This document shows, piece by piece, positions 36,623 through 45,057 of a stretch of 64,000 nucleotides of DNA. Origin of the DNA: Planotetraspora thailandica (GTDB lineage Bacteria; Actinomycetota; Actinomycetes; Streptosporangiales; Streptosporangiaceae); NCBI RefSeq assembly GCF_016863335.1, contig NZ_BOOR01000007.1, forward strand, positions 389,857 to 453,856, given 5' to 3'. Within the stretch, counting starts at the first letter, position 1; each line of letters opens with the position of its first letter. The notes beneath the pieces were generated by a model that was given only the letters and a program-made list of their open reading frames with translations, made no database searches and was not told the DNA's origin. The position numbers were made by a program, and so were the translations under genes.

Positions 36623-39009
36623 GATTGCGCAAGATCGTCCTGGTGGTGGCCGCCTTCGTGGTGGCGTTCCTGTCGCTGCCGCTGCTGTTCTCCCCGGACA
36701 CGGCGAGCGCGGCGGGGCCGTGTGACTTCTCGCCCCAGATGGCGCCCGAGCTCGTCGGCGGAGGTGTGGACGGCCTGGTCGAGCCGCCGCCCCCCGACGA
36801 CAGCGGAACGTCCGCGGCCGCACCGAAGGAGCCGCTGACCAACTACGACCGGTACGGCACGTCCGGCCAGTTCTGGCACACCTACGACCTCGGCTGTTCC
36901 GACGTGACGGCCATGATGGGCAACACCTGGGCCAACGCGATCTTCTCCGCGGCCAAGGCCGTCGACCGTCTCACGATCAGCACCTACCAGGCGGCCGCCA
37001 CCGAAGGACCGCTTCAGCCGATCAAGACGGTCGCCGACAACATCATCACGAACCTGGCCGACGCGATGTACTGGCCGTATCTGCGGCCGATCATCATCCT
37101 CGGCGCCATCTGGCTCATGTGGTACGGCCTGATCCGCAAGCGGGCGACCACCACCAGCGAGGGCATCATCTGGATGGTCATCGCGGTCGTCGCGGCCGTG
37201 TGGTTCTTCAGCCGCCCCGGCGACTTCACCGCGCTCGGCAAGACCGTGACCGACAAGACGGGCGAGGTCGTCAACTCGGCGTTCGCGGGGCTGCCCGGCG
37301 CGGGCGGAGCGACCTGCCTGCCGCCCAAGGGCGGTACGAACACCCAGGCCCCGGCCCCCGGGTACGGTCAGACCGGCACGGAGTCGGTCGACCAGAACGC
37401 CGACGCCCTGTGGTCCACGCTCGTCTGCAAGCCCTGGCTGATGGGCGAGTTCGGCACCGCCGACCCCAACGCTCCGGTGGTCAAGGCCTTCGGCGCCAAG
37501 CTGCTCGACATTCAGGCGATCGACGCGAGCGAGCAGGCCGCCAAACAGATGCCGAGCAGCGACTCCCACCAGCGGGAGTTCGAGGAACAGATCGCCAAGC
37601 CGCTGCAGAACTCGCCCCAGTTCTTCCTGCTGCAGGGCAAGGACTGGACCGGCCGCCTGGGCATCGCCATCGGCGCCTTCCTCGCGGCGGTCGTCGCGGG
37701 CCTGCTCATCTTCCTGGTGGCGGTGACGCTGCTGGTCCTCAAGGTGGGCTTCCTGCTGTTGCTGATGCTCGGCCCGGTGTTCCTGCTGATCGGCGTGCAT
37801 CCCGGCTCGGGGCGCATCATCGCCATGCGCTGGGTCGAGATGCTCGTCGGGACGTTGCTGCGCCAGGCCGTGCTGGCGCTCGTGCTCAGCATCCTGGTGT
37901 ACGGCTACGCGTTGATCATTTCGACCAACCTGCCCTGGGGCATGCAGATCCTGTTCATGGCCCTGTTGACGATCGCGGTGTTCTTCTACCGGAAACCGTT
38001 CGAGCATCTCTTCGCGTCCATGAGCGGCAGCACGCTCACGACGCGGATGCTCGGAAGCGCCGCGACCGCGGACACGCTGGGGGGCACCACCCGAGCCCTG
38101 CAGCGGCCTGCCGTACGGGCCGCGCGGTGGGCCCGGCGCGGGGCCGAATCGCTGGAGGAGGCCGCCGAGCCGGCAGCCAAGGCCGGGACGGCCGCGGCCG
38201 GCGTCGCCCAAGGCCGGGTGCGCGCCGAGGAGGGCGCGGCCGCCGCGGGGCAGGCAGGAGCCCGAGCCGGCGAAGCCCCGCCGCAGTTGGAGAACGACGC
38301 CCAGACCGCCGCACGGAGGAAGGCGGGCGGGACCGCGCCGCGCACCGGCTCGGCACCGCCGCTCAACCTCACCGGCGGCAGGGCACCGGCCCGGGACGGG
38401 TCGGCGCCCGCGCCTCGCGCCGGTGCCGCGCCGGTGCCGATCCCGAGGGACGCGCCCTCGAGCGGCGGCGGCGAGAACCGGGGCGGAGGTGGCGGCAGCC
38501 GGGGCGGGACCCCCGTCGGCAGTGGCACCGGTAGCGGTGCCAGGAGCGGTGGGGGGCGTAGCGGCGGCTGGTTCAGCGGTGGCTCCGGCGGCTGGGCCTC
38601 CCGGCCGTCGACGCCCAGCGCCCCCAGCGGTTCCCGTGGCTTCTTAGGCGGTCGTTTCTCAGGCGGCGGCTCATCCGGAGGATCCTCGGGAGGCGGCTAC
38701 CGCCCGTCGCGCGACGACGAACGCCGGTACACCGAACGGCGCGAGAGCGACCGCCGTGCGGAGGAGCGCCGTTACAGCGAGCGGCGGGAAAACGACCGCC
38801 GTGACAGTGAACGGCGCTACAACGAGCGGCGCGACCGGGACCGCCGTGACGGCGACCGGCGCTCCAGCGACCGGCGTGCGTCGTCCGGCAGGTCGTCGGA
38901 CGCGCCTCCCCTCTGGCTGCCGCGCCGAGACGAGAGCAGGCGAGGAGACGGCGACGCGTCCGCGCCCTTCTGGGCGCGCTCCTCCCGCAGCGATTCCAAG
39001 GACACGTGA
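36619..39009 (+). CDS. VirB6/TrbL/ConG-like polytopic membrane protein with arginine-rich repeat tail
   Basis: 796 residues. A signal peptide (MRLRKIVLVVAAF..., cleavage near TASAA, residue 34) leads to an outer segment with Cys residues (GPCDF, LGCSDVT). Two helices at about 155-205 (PIIILGAIWLMWYG, WMVIAVVAAVWFF) and four or five at about 345-465 form the membrane body. From 470 on the chain is disordered: Ala-rich, then Gly-rich, then three and a half copies of a 15-residue RRYxERRxxDRRxxE repeat. Topology and place match VirB6/ConG, the polytopic channel subunit. GTG start overlaps the VirB4 stop. Confidence 0.82.
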   Translation: MRLRKIVLVVAAFVVAFLSLPLLFSPDTASAAGPCDFSPQMAPELVGGGVDGLVEPPPPDDSGTSAAAPKEPLTNYDRYGTSGQFWHTYDLGCSDVTAMMGNTWANAIFSAAKAVDRLTISTYQAAATEGPLQPIKTVADNIITNLADAMYWPYLRPIIILGAIWLMWYGLIRKRATTTSEGIIWMVIAVVAAVWFFSRPGDFTALGKTVTDKTGEVVNSAFAGLPGAGGATCLPPKGGTNTQAPAPGYGQTGTESVDQNADALWSTLVCKPWLMGEFGTADPNAPVVKAFGAKLLDIQAIDASEQAAKQMPSSDSHQREFEEQIAKPLQNSPQFFLLQGKDWTGRLGIAIGAFLAAVVAGLLIFLVAVTLLVLKVGFLLLLMLGPVFLLIGVHPGSGRIIAMRWVEMLVGTLLRQAVLALVLSILVYGYALIISTNLPWGMQILFMALLTIAVFFYRKPFEHLFASMSGSTLTTRMLGSAATADTLGGTTRALQRPAVRAARWARRGAESLEEAAEPAAKAGTAAAGVAQGRVRAEEGAAAAGQAGARAGEAPPQLENDAQTAARRKAGGTAPRTGSAPPLNLTGGRAPARDGSAPAPRAGAAPVPIPRDAPSSGGGENRGGGGGSRGGTPVGSGTGSGARSGGGRSGGWFSGGSGGWASRPSTPSAPSGSRGFLGGRFSGGGSSGGSSGGGYRPSRDDERRYTERRESDRRAEERRYSERRENDRRDSERRYNERRDRDRRDGDRRSSDRRASSGRSSDAPPLWLPRRDESRRGDGDASAPFWARSSRSDSKDT
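38722..38882 (+). repeat. 45-bp in-frame tandem repeat encoding the charged tail
   Basis: Three full copies (38722-38766, 38767-38811, 38812-38856) and a partial fourth (to 38882). Each encodes 15 residues of the form RRYxERRxxDRRxxE. Copies differ mostly by codon-level changes that keep the Arg-Arg spacing, so the protein pattern rather than the DNA is being preserved. Confidence 0.8.
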
Positions 39010-39019
39010 CGCAGGACCG

Positions 39020-39661
39020 ATGACGACGCAGGGAACCGACCGCCGGAAGGCATTCGCCTTCGTGGGCGCCGTGGTGGTGCTCGCCGCCGTCGGCGTCTAC
39101 CTGACCATGAGCCCGACGTCCGGCGGCGGCCGGACCGAGGCGGTGGCGACGGCGCCGCCTACCGTGGCGCAGAGCCAGACCGCCGACCCGGCGCCGAGCC
39201 AGGTGGCGGTCACGCCCGGAGCGTTCGACGTCTACCGCTATCTGCCGTTGTCGAAGGGCGAGATCGGCGCCGCGGCCGACCTGGCCAGGCGGTTCACCGC
39301 GTCGTACGGGACCTTCCGGTACGACGAGGATCCGGCGGCCTTCGCCGACCGGTTGAAGGGCTTCTCCACCGACGAGTTCGGCGCCCAACTCACCAGGGCC
39401 ATGACCGACCCGGGGCTGGTCGACGACAACCAGAGGGACCGGATGGTCTCCAAGGGATCGGCGCAGATCGTCTCGATCCGCGACATGAGGGCGAGCACGG
39501 TGGTGTTCGTCGTCGACTCGGTCTGCGAGGTGGCCTCGAAGGCGGGGCAGAAGGAACAGAACGAGGAGTACGCCGTCACGGTGGTCAAAGTCGGCACGGA
39601 TTGGCGGGTCTACGACCTGGAGTTCGCGAACGCGGGCCAAGACGGGGACACCTCCTCATGA
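39020..39661 (+). CDS. Bitopic membrane protein of the secretion-like cluster, possible second VirB8-like subunit
   Basis: 213 residues: short cytosolic start (MTTQGTDRRK), one helix (AFAFVGAVVVLAAVGVYLTM, about 11-30), a Thr/Pro/Ala spacer, and an alpha/beta outer domain (about 85-205; AADLARRFTASYGTFRYDEDP ... TVVFVVDSVCEVAS ... VVKVGTDWRVYDLEF) with the general look of an NTF2-like VirB8 domain. No named family was recognised with certainty. The ATG is 10 nt after the VirB6-like stop, and its own stop overlaps the next ATG (ATGA). Confidence 0.75.
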   Translation: MTTQGTDRRKAFAFVGAVVVLAAVGVYLTMSPTSGGGRTEAVATAPPTVAQSQTADPAPSQVAVTPGAFDVYRYLPLSKGEIGAAADLARRFTASYGTFRYDEDPAAFADRLKGFSTDEFGAQLTRAMTDPGLVDDNQRDRMVSKGSAQIVSIRDMRASTVVFVVDSVCEVASKAGQKEQNEEYAVTVVKVGTDWRVYDLEFANAGQDGDTSS

Positions 39662-40851
39662 CGCCGCGGCGCACGGGGTCGGTGTTACGGAATCTGGCCA
39701 GGCGCGGGTTGGTCGCCCGCGGTCTGCTCCCTCCGAGCGTGGGGCTCGGCCTGCGGGCGTTGCGGGTGGCCCGGGGCGGCCGCTCATGGCGGTGGCTCGC
39801 CGCCGCCCTCGTTCTCATCGTCCCGCTCACGTTGTTCGGGTCGATCATCGTGATGACGCCCGCACCGTCGATCTTCCTCGGCAGCGGTTTCGGCGCAGAC
39901 TGCGCGTCGGCGGCCACCGCCCCGGACGTTTCGCAGACGGCCCAGTCGGACATCCCGCCCGACTACCTGCAGCTCTACAAGAAGTTCGGCCAGGAGATCG
40001 GCGTGCAGTGGAACGTCCTGGCGGCCATCGGCAAGCGGGAGACCGACCACGGCAGGTCCAAACTGCCCGGCGTGCAGAGCGGCACCAACTACGCGGGCGC
40101 GGCCGGGCCGATGCAGTTCCTGATCAGCACGTGGGGCGGCAAGGCCAAGATAAAGATCAACTCCAAGTTCAACGGGTACGCCTCGGACGGGGACGGCGAC
40201 GGGTTCGGCGACGTCTACGACCCGGCGGACGCCATCCTGGGCGCGGCCAAGATGCTCAAGCGCAACGGGGCGCCCGACGACCTGCGGGGTGCGATCTTCG
40301 TCTACAACCGGGCGACGTGGTACGTCGACCAGGTCCTGGAGATCGCCAAAGGTTACGCGACCAACGGTGAGATCGGCGTGCCGCCCGAGGCCGACCCGGC
40401 GTGCGACGAAGGCTACGTCGACAGCGTGTCCAGCGAGGTCGTGCAGAAGATCCTCGAGTACGCGCTGGCCCAGCGCGGCAAGCCGTACATCTGGGGTGGG
40501 ACGGGGCCGGACGGGTTCGACTGCTCGGGCATCATCTACATGGCGTACCGGAACGCAGGCCTGTCGATCCCGCGCACGACCTTCGGCCAGTGGCCCTTCG
40601 GAGTGCACGTGCGGGCGGGCAATGAGAAGCCAGGCGACCTGGTGTTCTTCGACTCGGGCCCGAACACCGGGCCGAACCATCCGGGCCACGTCGGCATGGT
40701 CGTGTCGAAAGGCAAGATGATCGAGGCACGTTGCACGCGGTGCGGGCCCATCAAGGTCACGACCTACAACGACCGCCCCAACATCGTCGGGTTCACCCGG
40801 CCCCTGCAGAATGCCGATGTGCTGCAGCAGCTCAAGAAGGCGCTGACCTGA
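39658..40851 (+). CDS. Bifunctional muralytic enzyme: lytic transglycosylase plus NlpC/P60 peptidase (CwlT/VirB1-like)
   Basis: 397 residues. One membrane helix (WLAAALVLIVPLTLFGSIIVM, about 43-65) anchors two outer domains. The first is SLT-like with catalytic Glu in GKRETDHG (about 125) and NYAGAAGPMQFLISTW. The second is NlpC/P60 with catalytic Cys in GFDCSGIIYMAY (about 285) and His in HPGHVGMVV. The pair cuts glycan strands and D-glutamyl-meso-diaminopimelate links, as CwlT does in ICEBs1 to open the wall for the secretion channel. Last core gene of the cluster. Confidence 0.92.
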   Translation: MTPRRTGSVLRNLARRGLVARGLLPPSVGLGLRALRVARGGRSWRWLAAALVLIVPLTLFGSIIVMTPAPSIFLGSGFGADCASAATAPDVSQTAQSDIPPDYLQLYKKFGQEIGVQWNVLAAIGKRETDHGRSKLPGVQSGTNYAGAAGPMQFLISTWGGKAKIKINSKFNGYASDGDGDGFGDVYDPADAILGAAKMLKRNGAPDDLRGAIFVYNRATWYVDQVLEIAKGYATNGEIGVPPEADPACDEGYVDSVSSEVVQKILEYALAQRGKPYIWGGTGPDGFDCSGIIYMAYRNAGLSIPRTTFGQWPFGVHVRAGNEKPGDLVFFDSGPNTGPNHPGHVGMVVSKGKMIEARCTRCGPIKVTTYNDRPNIVGFTRPLQNADVLQQLKKALT

Positions 40852-40854
40852 CCG

Positions 40855-41250
40855 ATGGAACCGATCGTCGTGGGGGCCGCGATCGTCGCGGACGGACGGC
40901 TGCTGGCCGCTCAGCGGGCCGAGCCCGAGGCGCTGAGGGGCGGGTGGGAGCTGCCCGGGGGCAAGGTGGACCCGGGGGAGACCGAGCCCGACGCCCTGGT
41001 GCGTGAATGCCTGGAAGAACTGGGCGTCGAGGTCGTCCTGGGGGAGCGGGTGCCCGGGGAGTGGCCGCTGCCGAACGGCTTCATGATGCACGTCTGGATC
41101 GCGGGCATCGGGCGGGGAGCGCCGCACCCGCACGAACACCTCGCACTGCGCTGGCTGGGACGGCACGAGCTCTACGAGGTCGCCTGGCTCGCCGCCGACC
41201 TCCCTGTCGTCGCCGCGGTCGAGAAGATCGTGTGGGGCGGCAGAGGCTAG
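40855..41250 (+). CDS. NUDIX hydrolase, MutT-like
   Basis: 131 residues with a full NUDIX box, GGKVDPGET-x7-RECLEELGV (about residues 37-59), and the MutT-style start PIVVGAAIVADGRLLAAQRAEP. Members hydrolyse oxidised or other nucleoside diphosphate derivatives such as 8-oxo-dGTP. It starts 3 nt after the muralytic gene, so it is in the same transcription unit, although there is no obvious functional link to secretion. Confidence 0.9.
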   Translation: MEPIVVGAAIVADGRLLAAQRAEPEALRGGWELPGGKVDPGETEPDALVRECLEELGVEVVLGERVPGEWPLPNGFMMHVWIAGIGRGAPHPHEHLALRWLGRHELYEVAWLAADLPVVAAVEKIVWGGRG

Positions 41251-41278
41251 CGACGACAAATGTTGGCCGTTCAGAGGT

Positions 41279-41320
41279 TTTGCCGTCGTTTTCCCCAAAC
41301 TAGACTGATCCATTGTCTAA
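41279..41320 (+). promoter_or_regulatory. Promoter and inverted repeat before the Thr-rich membrane protein gene
   Basis: TTGCCG (41279-41284), 16-bp spacer, TAGACT (41301-41306). The -10 lies in the inverted repeat TAGAC-N9-GTCTA (41301-41319), which may be an operator. Confidence 0.45.
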
Positions 41321-42331
41321 ATGGATTCGGTCGAAGGGCGAGTGGTGGTAAGGCGCACACACCTGAGGGCCGCGACTTCCGTGGCCGTATCTCTTGGGAT
41401 CGTGGCCATCGGCCTGGTCGCGGCAGGCCCGGTGTTCGGCGTGACAGCCGACGAGCCGACTGATCCCGGCACGGGGCCGAGTCCCTCGGAGGTCACGGTC
41501 ACGATCACGACGACCATCACGCATACGACGACCGCCACGGCCACGGCGCCGGGTCCCACGAAAACCATCACCAGGACCGCGCCGGCGAAGCCGCAGCGTC
41601 CGGTGGCCACCGTCACGGTCACCAAGACGCACACGGCGCCGACGGTCACCCAGACGGCCATCGCGCAGGCGCCGGGGCTGGCGGCTTTCCCGACGACGAC
41701 GGTCCAGGTGTCGGCACCTCCGCCGCCGGCACCGGCTGTGTCGCTGGCGCCCGCTGTGCCGACGCCGACGCCGACTCCCACACCGACAGCCGCGGTCACG
41801 TTCGAGGAGCCCACGCCGGAGTCGGTGCCGATCGAGATCCGCAACGCGACCCCTGAGTTCGACCAGGCCACGATGAGCAGGAAGCTCTCGATCCTGGCGG
41901 CCGGTCTGGTGTTGCTGGCCCTGATGACCTGGCTCGTCTTCGAGGGCAGGCTCCGCCGCATGGCGCACGCGGCGGCCGTGCGCAAGGCGGGGCCACGGTC
42001 GGCGCGGGGGCAGGCGGGAACGCCGACGCCCGCGGTCTACCCGCAGGTGGTCTACGTGCCGGTGCAGAGCTACTCGGCCGACGGGCAGCCGCAGACGGTC
42101 ATGTATGCCATGCCGTACCCGTCTTCCCAGGAGGCTCCTCAGCAGGCGGACGCGAAGCAGGCGGTTGCCGTGCTGGAGGCGCCGGCCGCGCCCGCAGGCC
42201 AGTCGGCGGCCGAGCGGCCGTCCCGCTGGAGACTGTGGCGCCGTTCCGCTAAGAGCGCCGACAGCGTTGCCGGAAGCGCCGCCAAGAGCGCCGAAAGCGC
42301 CGCCAAGGACGCTGACAGCGCCAAGAGCTAG
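41321..42331 (+). CDS. Thr/Pro-rich surface protein with signal peptide and membrane anchor, unknown function
   Basis: 336 residues. A basic start and hydrophobic segment (VAVSLGIVAIGLVAAGPVFG) form a signal or anchor. About 45-170 is an extended outer stalk of Thr, Val, Pro and Ala with TVTVTKTHT-type strings and a PTPTPTPTPT run. A membrane helix (ILAAGLVLLALMTWLVF, about 190-207) and a 130-residue cytosolic tail follow; the tail ends in AKSAES-type repeats. The stalk could span the cell wall and be glycosylated. It has its own promoter and sits between the secretion-like cluster and its terminator, so a link is possible but unproven. ATG 41321 or a GTG a few codons later may be the start. 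Confidence 0.7.
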   Translation: MDSVEGRVVVRRTHLRAATSVAVSLGIVAIGLVAAGPVFGVTADEPTDPGTGPSPSEVTVTITTTITHTTTATATAPGPTKTITRTAPAKPQRPVATVTVTKTHTAPTVTQTAIAQAPGLAAFPTTTVQVSAPPPPAPAVSLAPAVPTPTPTPTPTAAVTFEEPTPESVPIEIRNATPEFDQATMSRKLSILAAGLVLLALMTWLVFEGRLRRMAHAAAVRKAGPRSARGQAGTPTPAVYPQVVYVPVQSYSADGQPQTVMYAMPYPSSQEAPQQADAKQAVAVLEAPAAPAGQSAAERPSRWRLWRRSAKSADSVAGSAAKSAESAAKDADSAKS

Positions 42332-42362
42332 GGACGCAGGAAGAAGCAGAGAAGCTCAGACA

Positions 42363-42404
42363 AACGGAAACGCCGGCCGGGTGAACCCGGCCGGCGTTTC
42401 CGTT
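42363..42404. terminator. Strong bidirectional terminator at convergent junction
   Basis: A perfect 19-bp stem (arms 42363-42381 and 42386-42404) with a TGAA loop. One flank carries AACGGAAA and the other TTTCCGTT, giving A/T-rich bases at both stem feet. It separates the secretion-like cluster from sdhB. Confidence 0.9.
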
Positions 42405-42408
42405 CGCG

Positions 42409-43161
42409 TCAGTTGCTCCGCTTGAAAATCTTGGATCCGAGCCAGACCAGCGGGTCGTACTTCCGGTCGACCACACGCTCCTTCATCGGGATCAGCGCGT
42501 TGTCAGTGATCTTGATGTGCTCGGGACACACCTCGGTGCAGCACTTGGTGATGTTGCAGTAGCCGAGGCCGTGGTCCTCCTGCGCCGACTCCCTGCGGTC
42601 GAGTTCGTCGTAGGGGTGCATGTCCAGCTCGGCGATCCGCATGAGGAAACGCGGGCCCGCGAAGGCCGGCTTGTTCTCGTCATGGTCGCGGATCACATGG
42701 CACACGTTGTTGCACATGAAGCACTCGATGCACTTGCGGAACTCCTGGGACCGCTCGACGTCGATCTGCTGCATGCGGTACTCGCCGGGCTTGACGTCCT
42801 TCGGCGGGGTGAACGACGGGATCTCCCGCGCCTTCTGGTAGTTGAACGAGACGTCGCAGACGAGATCCTTGATCACCGGGAATGTCCGCATTGGCGTGAC
42901 CGTGATGGTCTCGCTCTCGTCGAACGTGGACATCCGGGTCATGCAACCCAGGCGGGGCCTGCCGTTGATCTCCATCGAGCACGAGCCGCACTTGCCGGCC
43001 TTGCAGTTCCACCGGACCGCCAGGTCGGGAGCCTGGGTGGCCTGCAGCCTGTGGATGACGTCGAGGACGACCTCGCCCTCGTTCACCTCGACGGTGAAGT
43101 CCTCCAGCTTGCCCTCGCCGCCCTCGCCTCGCCAGACGCGGAACTTCGCCTTGTAACCCAT
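42409..43161 (-). CDS. sdhB: Succinate dehydrogenase/fumarate reductase iron-sulfur subunit (mycobacterial Sdh1 type)
   Basis: 250 residues. The [2Fe-2S] ligands are in CKAGKCGSCSMEING and RLGC (about 60-80); the two other clusters are ligated by CIECFMCNNVC (about 150) and CNITKCCTEVCPEHI (about 210), with the extra Cys usual for the 3Fe-4S site. It carries electrons from the flavoprotein to quinone. ATG 43161 overlaps the sdhA stop (TGATG). The three-gene set is like Rv0247c-Rv0249c. Confidence 0.93.
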   Translation of the reverse strand: MGYKAKFRVWRGEGGEGKLEDFTVEVNEGEVVLDVIHRLQATQAPDLAVRWNCKAGKCGSCSMEINGRPRLGCMTRMSTFDESETITVTPMRTFPVIKDLVCDVSFNYQKAREIPSFTPPKDVKPGEYRMQQIDVERSQEFRKCIECFMCNNVCHVIRDHDENKPAFAGPRFLMRIAELDMHPYDELDRRESAQEDHGLGYCNITKCCTEVCPEHIKITDNALIPMKERVVDRKYDPLVWLGSKIFKRSN

Positions 43162-45047
43162 CACGACTCCTTGACCGCGGCGTCGTAGTCCGCCAGCTCG
43201 TCCTCGGTGAGGTACTTCTCCAACTCGGCCCGGTCGAACAACGTGATCAGATCCCCGCGCATGGAAGGCTGGACCCTCTCTTCGACCGTAACCCCGGAGG
43301 CGTCCGGACCGGCGGAGCAGACCAGGAGCTTTCGCCGCCATTCGGGCGACATGCCGGGGAAGTCGTCGCGGGTGTGCCCGCCGCGGCTCTCCTCGCGCAG
43401 CAGCGCGGCCCGGGCCACGCATTCGCTGACGAGCAGCATGTTCCGCAGGTCGATGGCCAGGTGCCAGCCGGGGTTGTAGATCCGGCTGCCGGCCGAGGCG
43501 GTGTTCTTCGACCGCTCCTTGAGCTTCTCGACGACCTGGAGCGCCTCGGAGATCTCCTCGGACTTGCGGATGATGCCGACCAGGTCGTTCATCGTGCGCT
43601 GGAGTTCGTGGTGGACCTCGTAGGGGTTCTCTCCGCCGGTGCGCTGCAGCGGGGCGATCGCCTCCGCCTCGGCCTCCTCGACGCCCGCCGGCACAGGACG
43701 TGCGGCCAGGCCGTCGACGTACGCGGACGCGCCCAGGCCCGCCCGCCGGCCGAAGACCAGCAGGTCGGACAGGGAGTTGCCGCCGAGGCGGTTGGATCCG
43801 TGCATGCCGCCGGAGACCTCGCCCGCGGCGAACAGGCCCGGCACGGACGCGGCGCCGGTGTCCGCCTCGACCTCCACGCCGCCCATGACGTAGTGGCAGG
43901 TCGGGCCGACCTGCATGGGCTCCTGGGTGATGTCCACGTCCGCCAGTTCCTTGAACTGGTGGTGCATGGACGGCAGGCGCTTGACGATCTCGGCGGCGGG
44001 AAGCCGGCTCGACACGTCCAGGAAGACGCCGCCCTGCGGCGATCCACGGCCCGCCTTGACCTCGGCGTTGATGGCCCTGGCCACCTCGTCACGCGGCAGC
44101 AGCTCCGGAGGACGGCGGTTGTTGGCCTGGTCGGTGTACCAGCGGTCGCCCTCCTCCTCGGTCGTCGCGTATTTGTCCTTGAACACGTCCGGCACGTAGT
44201 CGAACATGAACCGGCGGCCCTCGGAGTTGCGCAGCACGCCGCCGTCACCGCGGACCGACTCGGTGACGAGGATGCCCCGCACCGACGGAGGCCAGACCAT
44301 GCCTGTCGGGTGGAACTGGATGAACTCCATGTTGATCAGCTTGGCGCCGGCGAGCAGGGCCAGCGCGTGCCCGTCACCCGTGTACTCCCAGGAGTTCGAG
44401 GTGACGACGTACGACTTGCCGATGCCGCCGGTGGCGAGCACGACGGCGGGCGCGTCGAAGACGATGAAGTCTCCCGTCTCGCGCCAGTAGCCGAAGGCCC
44501 CCGCGATCTTGTCGCCGTCCTTAAGCAGCCTGGTGACCGTGCACTCGGCGAACACCTTGATGAACGCCTCGGGGTCGCCGTGCTCACGCTCGTCCTGCTG
44601 CTGAAGTGCGACGACGCGCTGCTGGAGCGTGCGGATCAGCTCCAGGCCGGTACGGTCGCCCACGTGGGCGAGGCGGGGGTACTCGTGGCCGCCGAAGTTC
44701 CGCTGGCTGATCTTGCCGTCCTTGGTGCGGTCGAAGAGCGCGCCCCACTCCTCGAGCTCCCAGACCCGGTCCGGGGCCTCCTTGGCGTGCAGTTCGGCCA
44801 TGCGCCAGTTGTTGAGGAACTTGCCGCCCCGCATGGTGTCGCGGAAGTGCACCATCCAGTTGTCGTCGGGGTTGACGTTCCCCATTGCGGCGGCGGCGCC
44901 GCCCTCGGCCATGACCGTGTGGGCCTTGCCGAACAGCGACTTGCAGATGATGGCGGTCCGCTTGCCCTGCTGCCGCGCCTCGATCGCCGCGCGCAGGCCT
45001 GCTCCGCCGGCTCCGATGACGACGACGTCGTATTCGTGACGCTCCAC
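43161..45047 (-). CDS. sdhA: Succinate dehydrogenase/fumarate reductase flavoprotein subunit (Sdh1 type)
   Basis: 628 residues. FAD-binding GAGGAGLRAAIEA (about 12-24), the covalent-flavin region KSLFGKAHTVMAEGG with His, EFIQFHPTGM near 240, and the active-site HGSNRLGGNSLSDLLVFGRRAG near 420. It oxidises succinate to fumarate on the inner face of the membrane. Operon order on the minus strand is membrane anchor, sdhA, sdhB. Confidence 0.95.
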   Translation of the reverse strand: MERHEYDVVVIGAGGAGLRAAIEARQQGKRTAIICKSLFGKAHTVMAEGGAAAAMGNVNPDDNWMVHFRDTMRGGKFLNNWRMAELHAKEAPDRVWELEEWGALFDRTKDGKISQRNFGGHEYPRLAHVGDRTGLELIRTLQQRVVALQQQDEREHGDPEAFIKVFAECTVTRLLKDGDKIAGAFGYWRETGDFIVFDAPAVVLATGGIGKSYVVTSNSWEYTGDGHALALLAGAKLINMEFIQFHPTGMVWPPSVRGILVTESVRGDGGVLRNSEGRRFMFDYVPDVFKDKYATTEEEGDRWYTDQANNRRPPELLPRDEVARAINAEVKAGRGSPQGGVFLDVSSRLPAAEIVKRLPSMHHQFKELADVDITQEPMQVGPTCHYVMGGVEVEADTGAASVPGLFAAGEVSGGMHGSNRLGGNSLSDLLVFGRRAGLGASAYVDGLAARPVPAGVEEAEAEAIAPLQRTGGENPYEVHHELQRTMNDLVGIIRKSEEISEALQVVEKLKERSKNTASAGSRIYNPGWHLAIDLRNMLLVSECVARAALLREESRGGHTRDDFPGMSPEWRRKLLVCSAGPDASGVTVEERVQPSMRGDLITLFDRAELEKYLTEDELADYDAAVKES

Positions 45048-45057
45048 GTTGAGATCC

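Noticed and set aside
33746..36823. Very long minus-strand frame (about 1,000 codons) opposite the VirB4-like gene
   Set aside because: It lies entirely antisense to clear coding sequence, has Arg/His/Gly-rich content and no recognisable domain; long antisense frames arise from high third-position GC.
38722..38882. 45-bp repeats as a CRISPR-like array
   Set aside because: The repeats are contiguous, in frame and encode a periodic protein tail; there are no spacers.
29773..42331. Interpretation of the TcpC-to-CwlT cluster as an intact integrative conjugative element
   Set aside because: No integrase, relaxase, coupling protein, tRNA target or flanking direct repeats are visible in the window.
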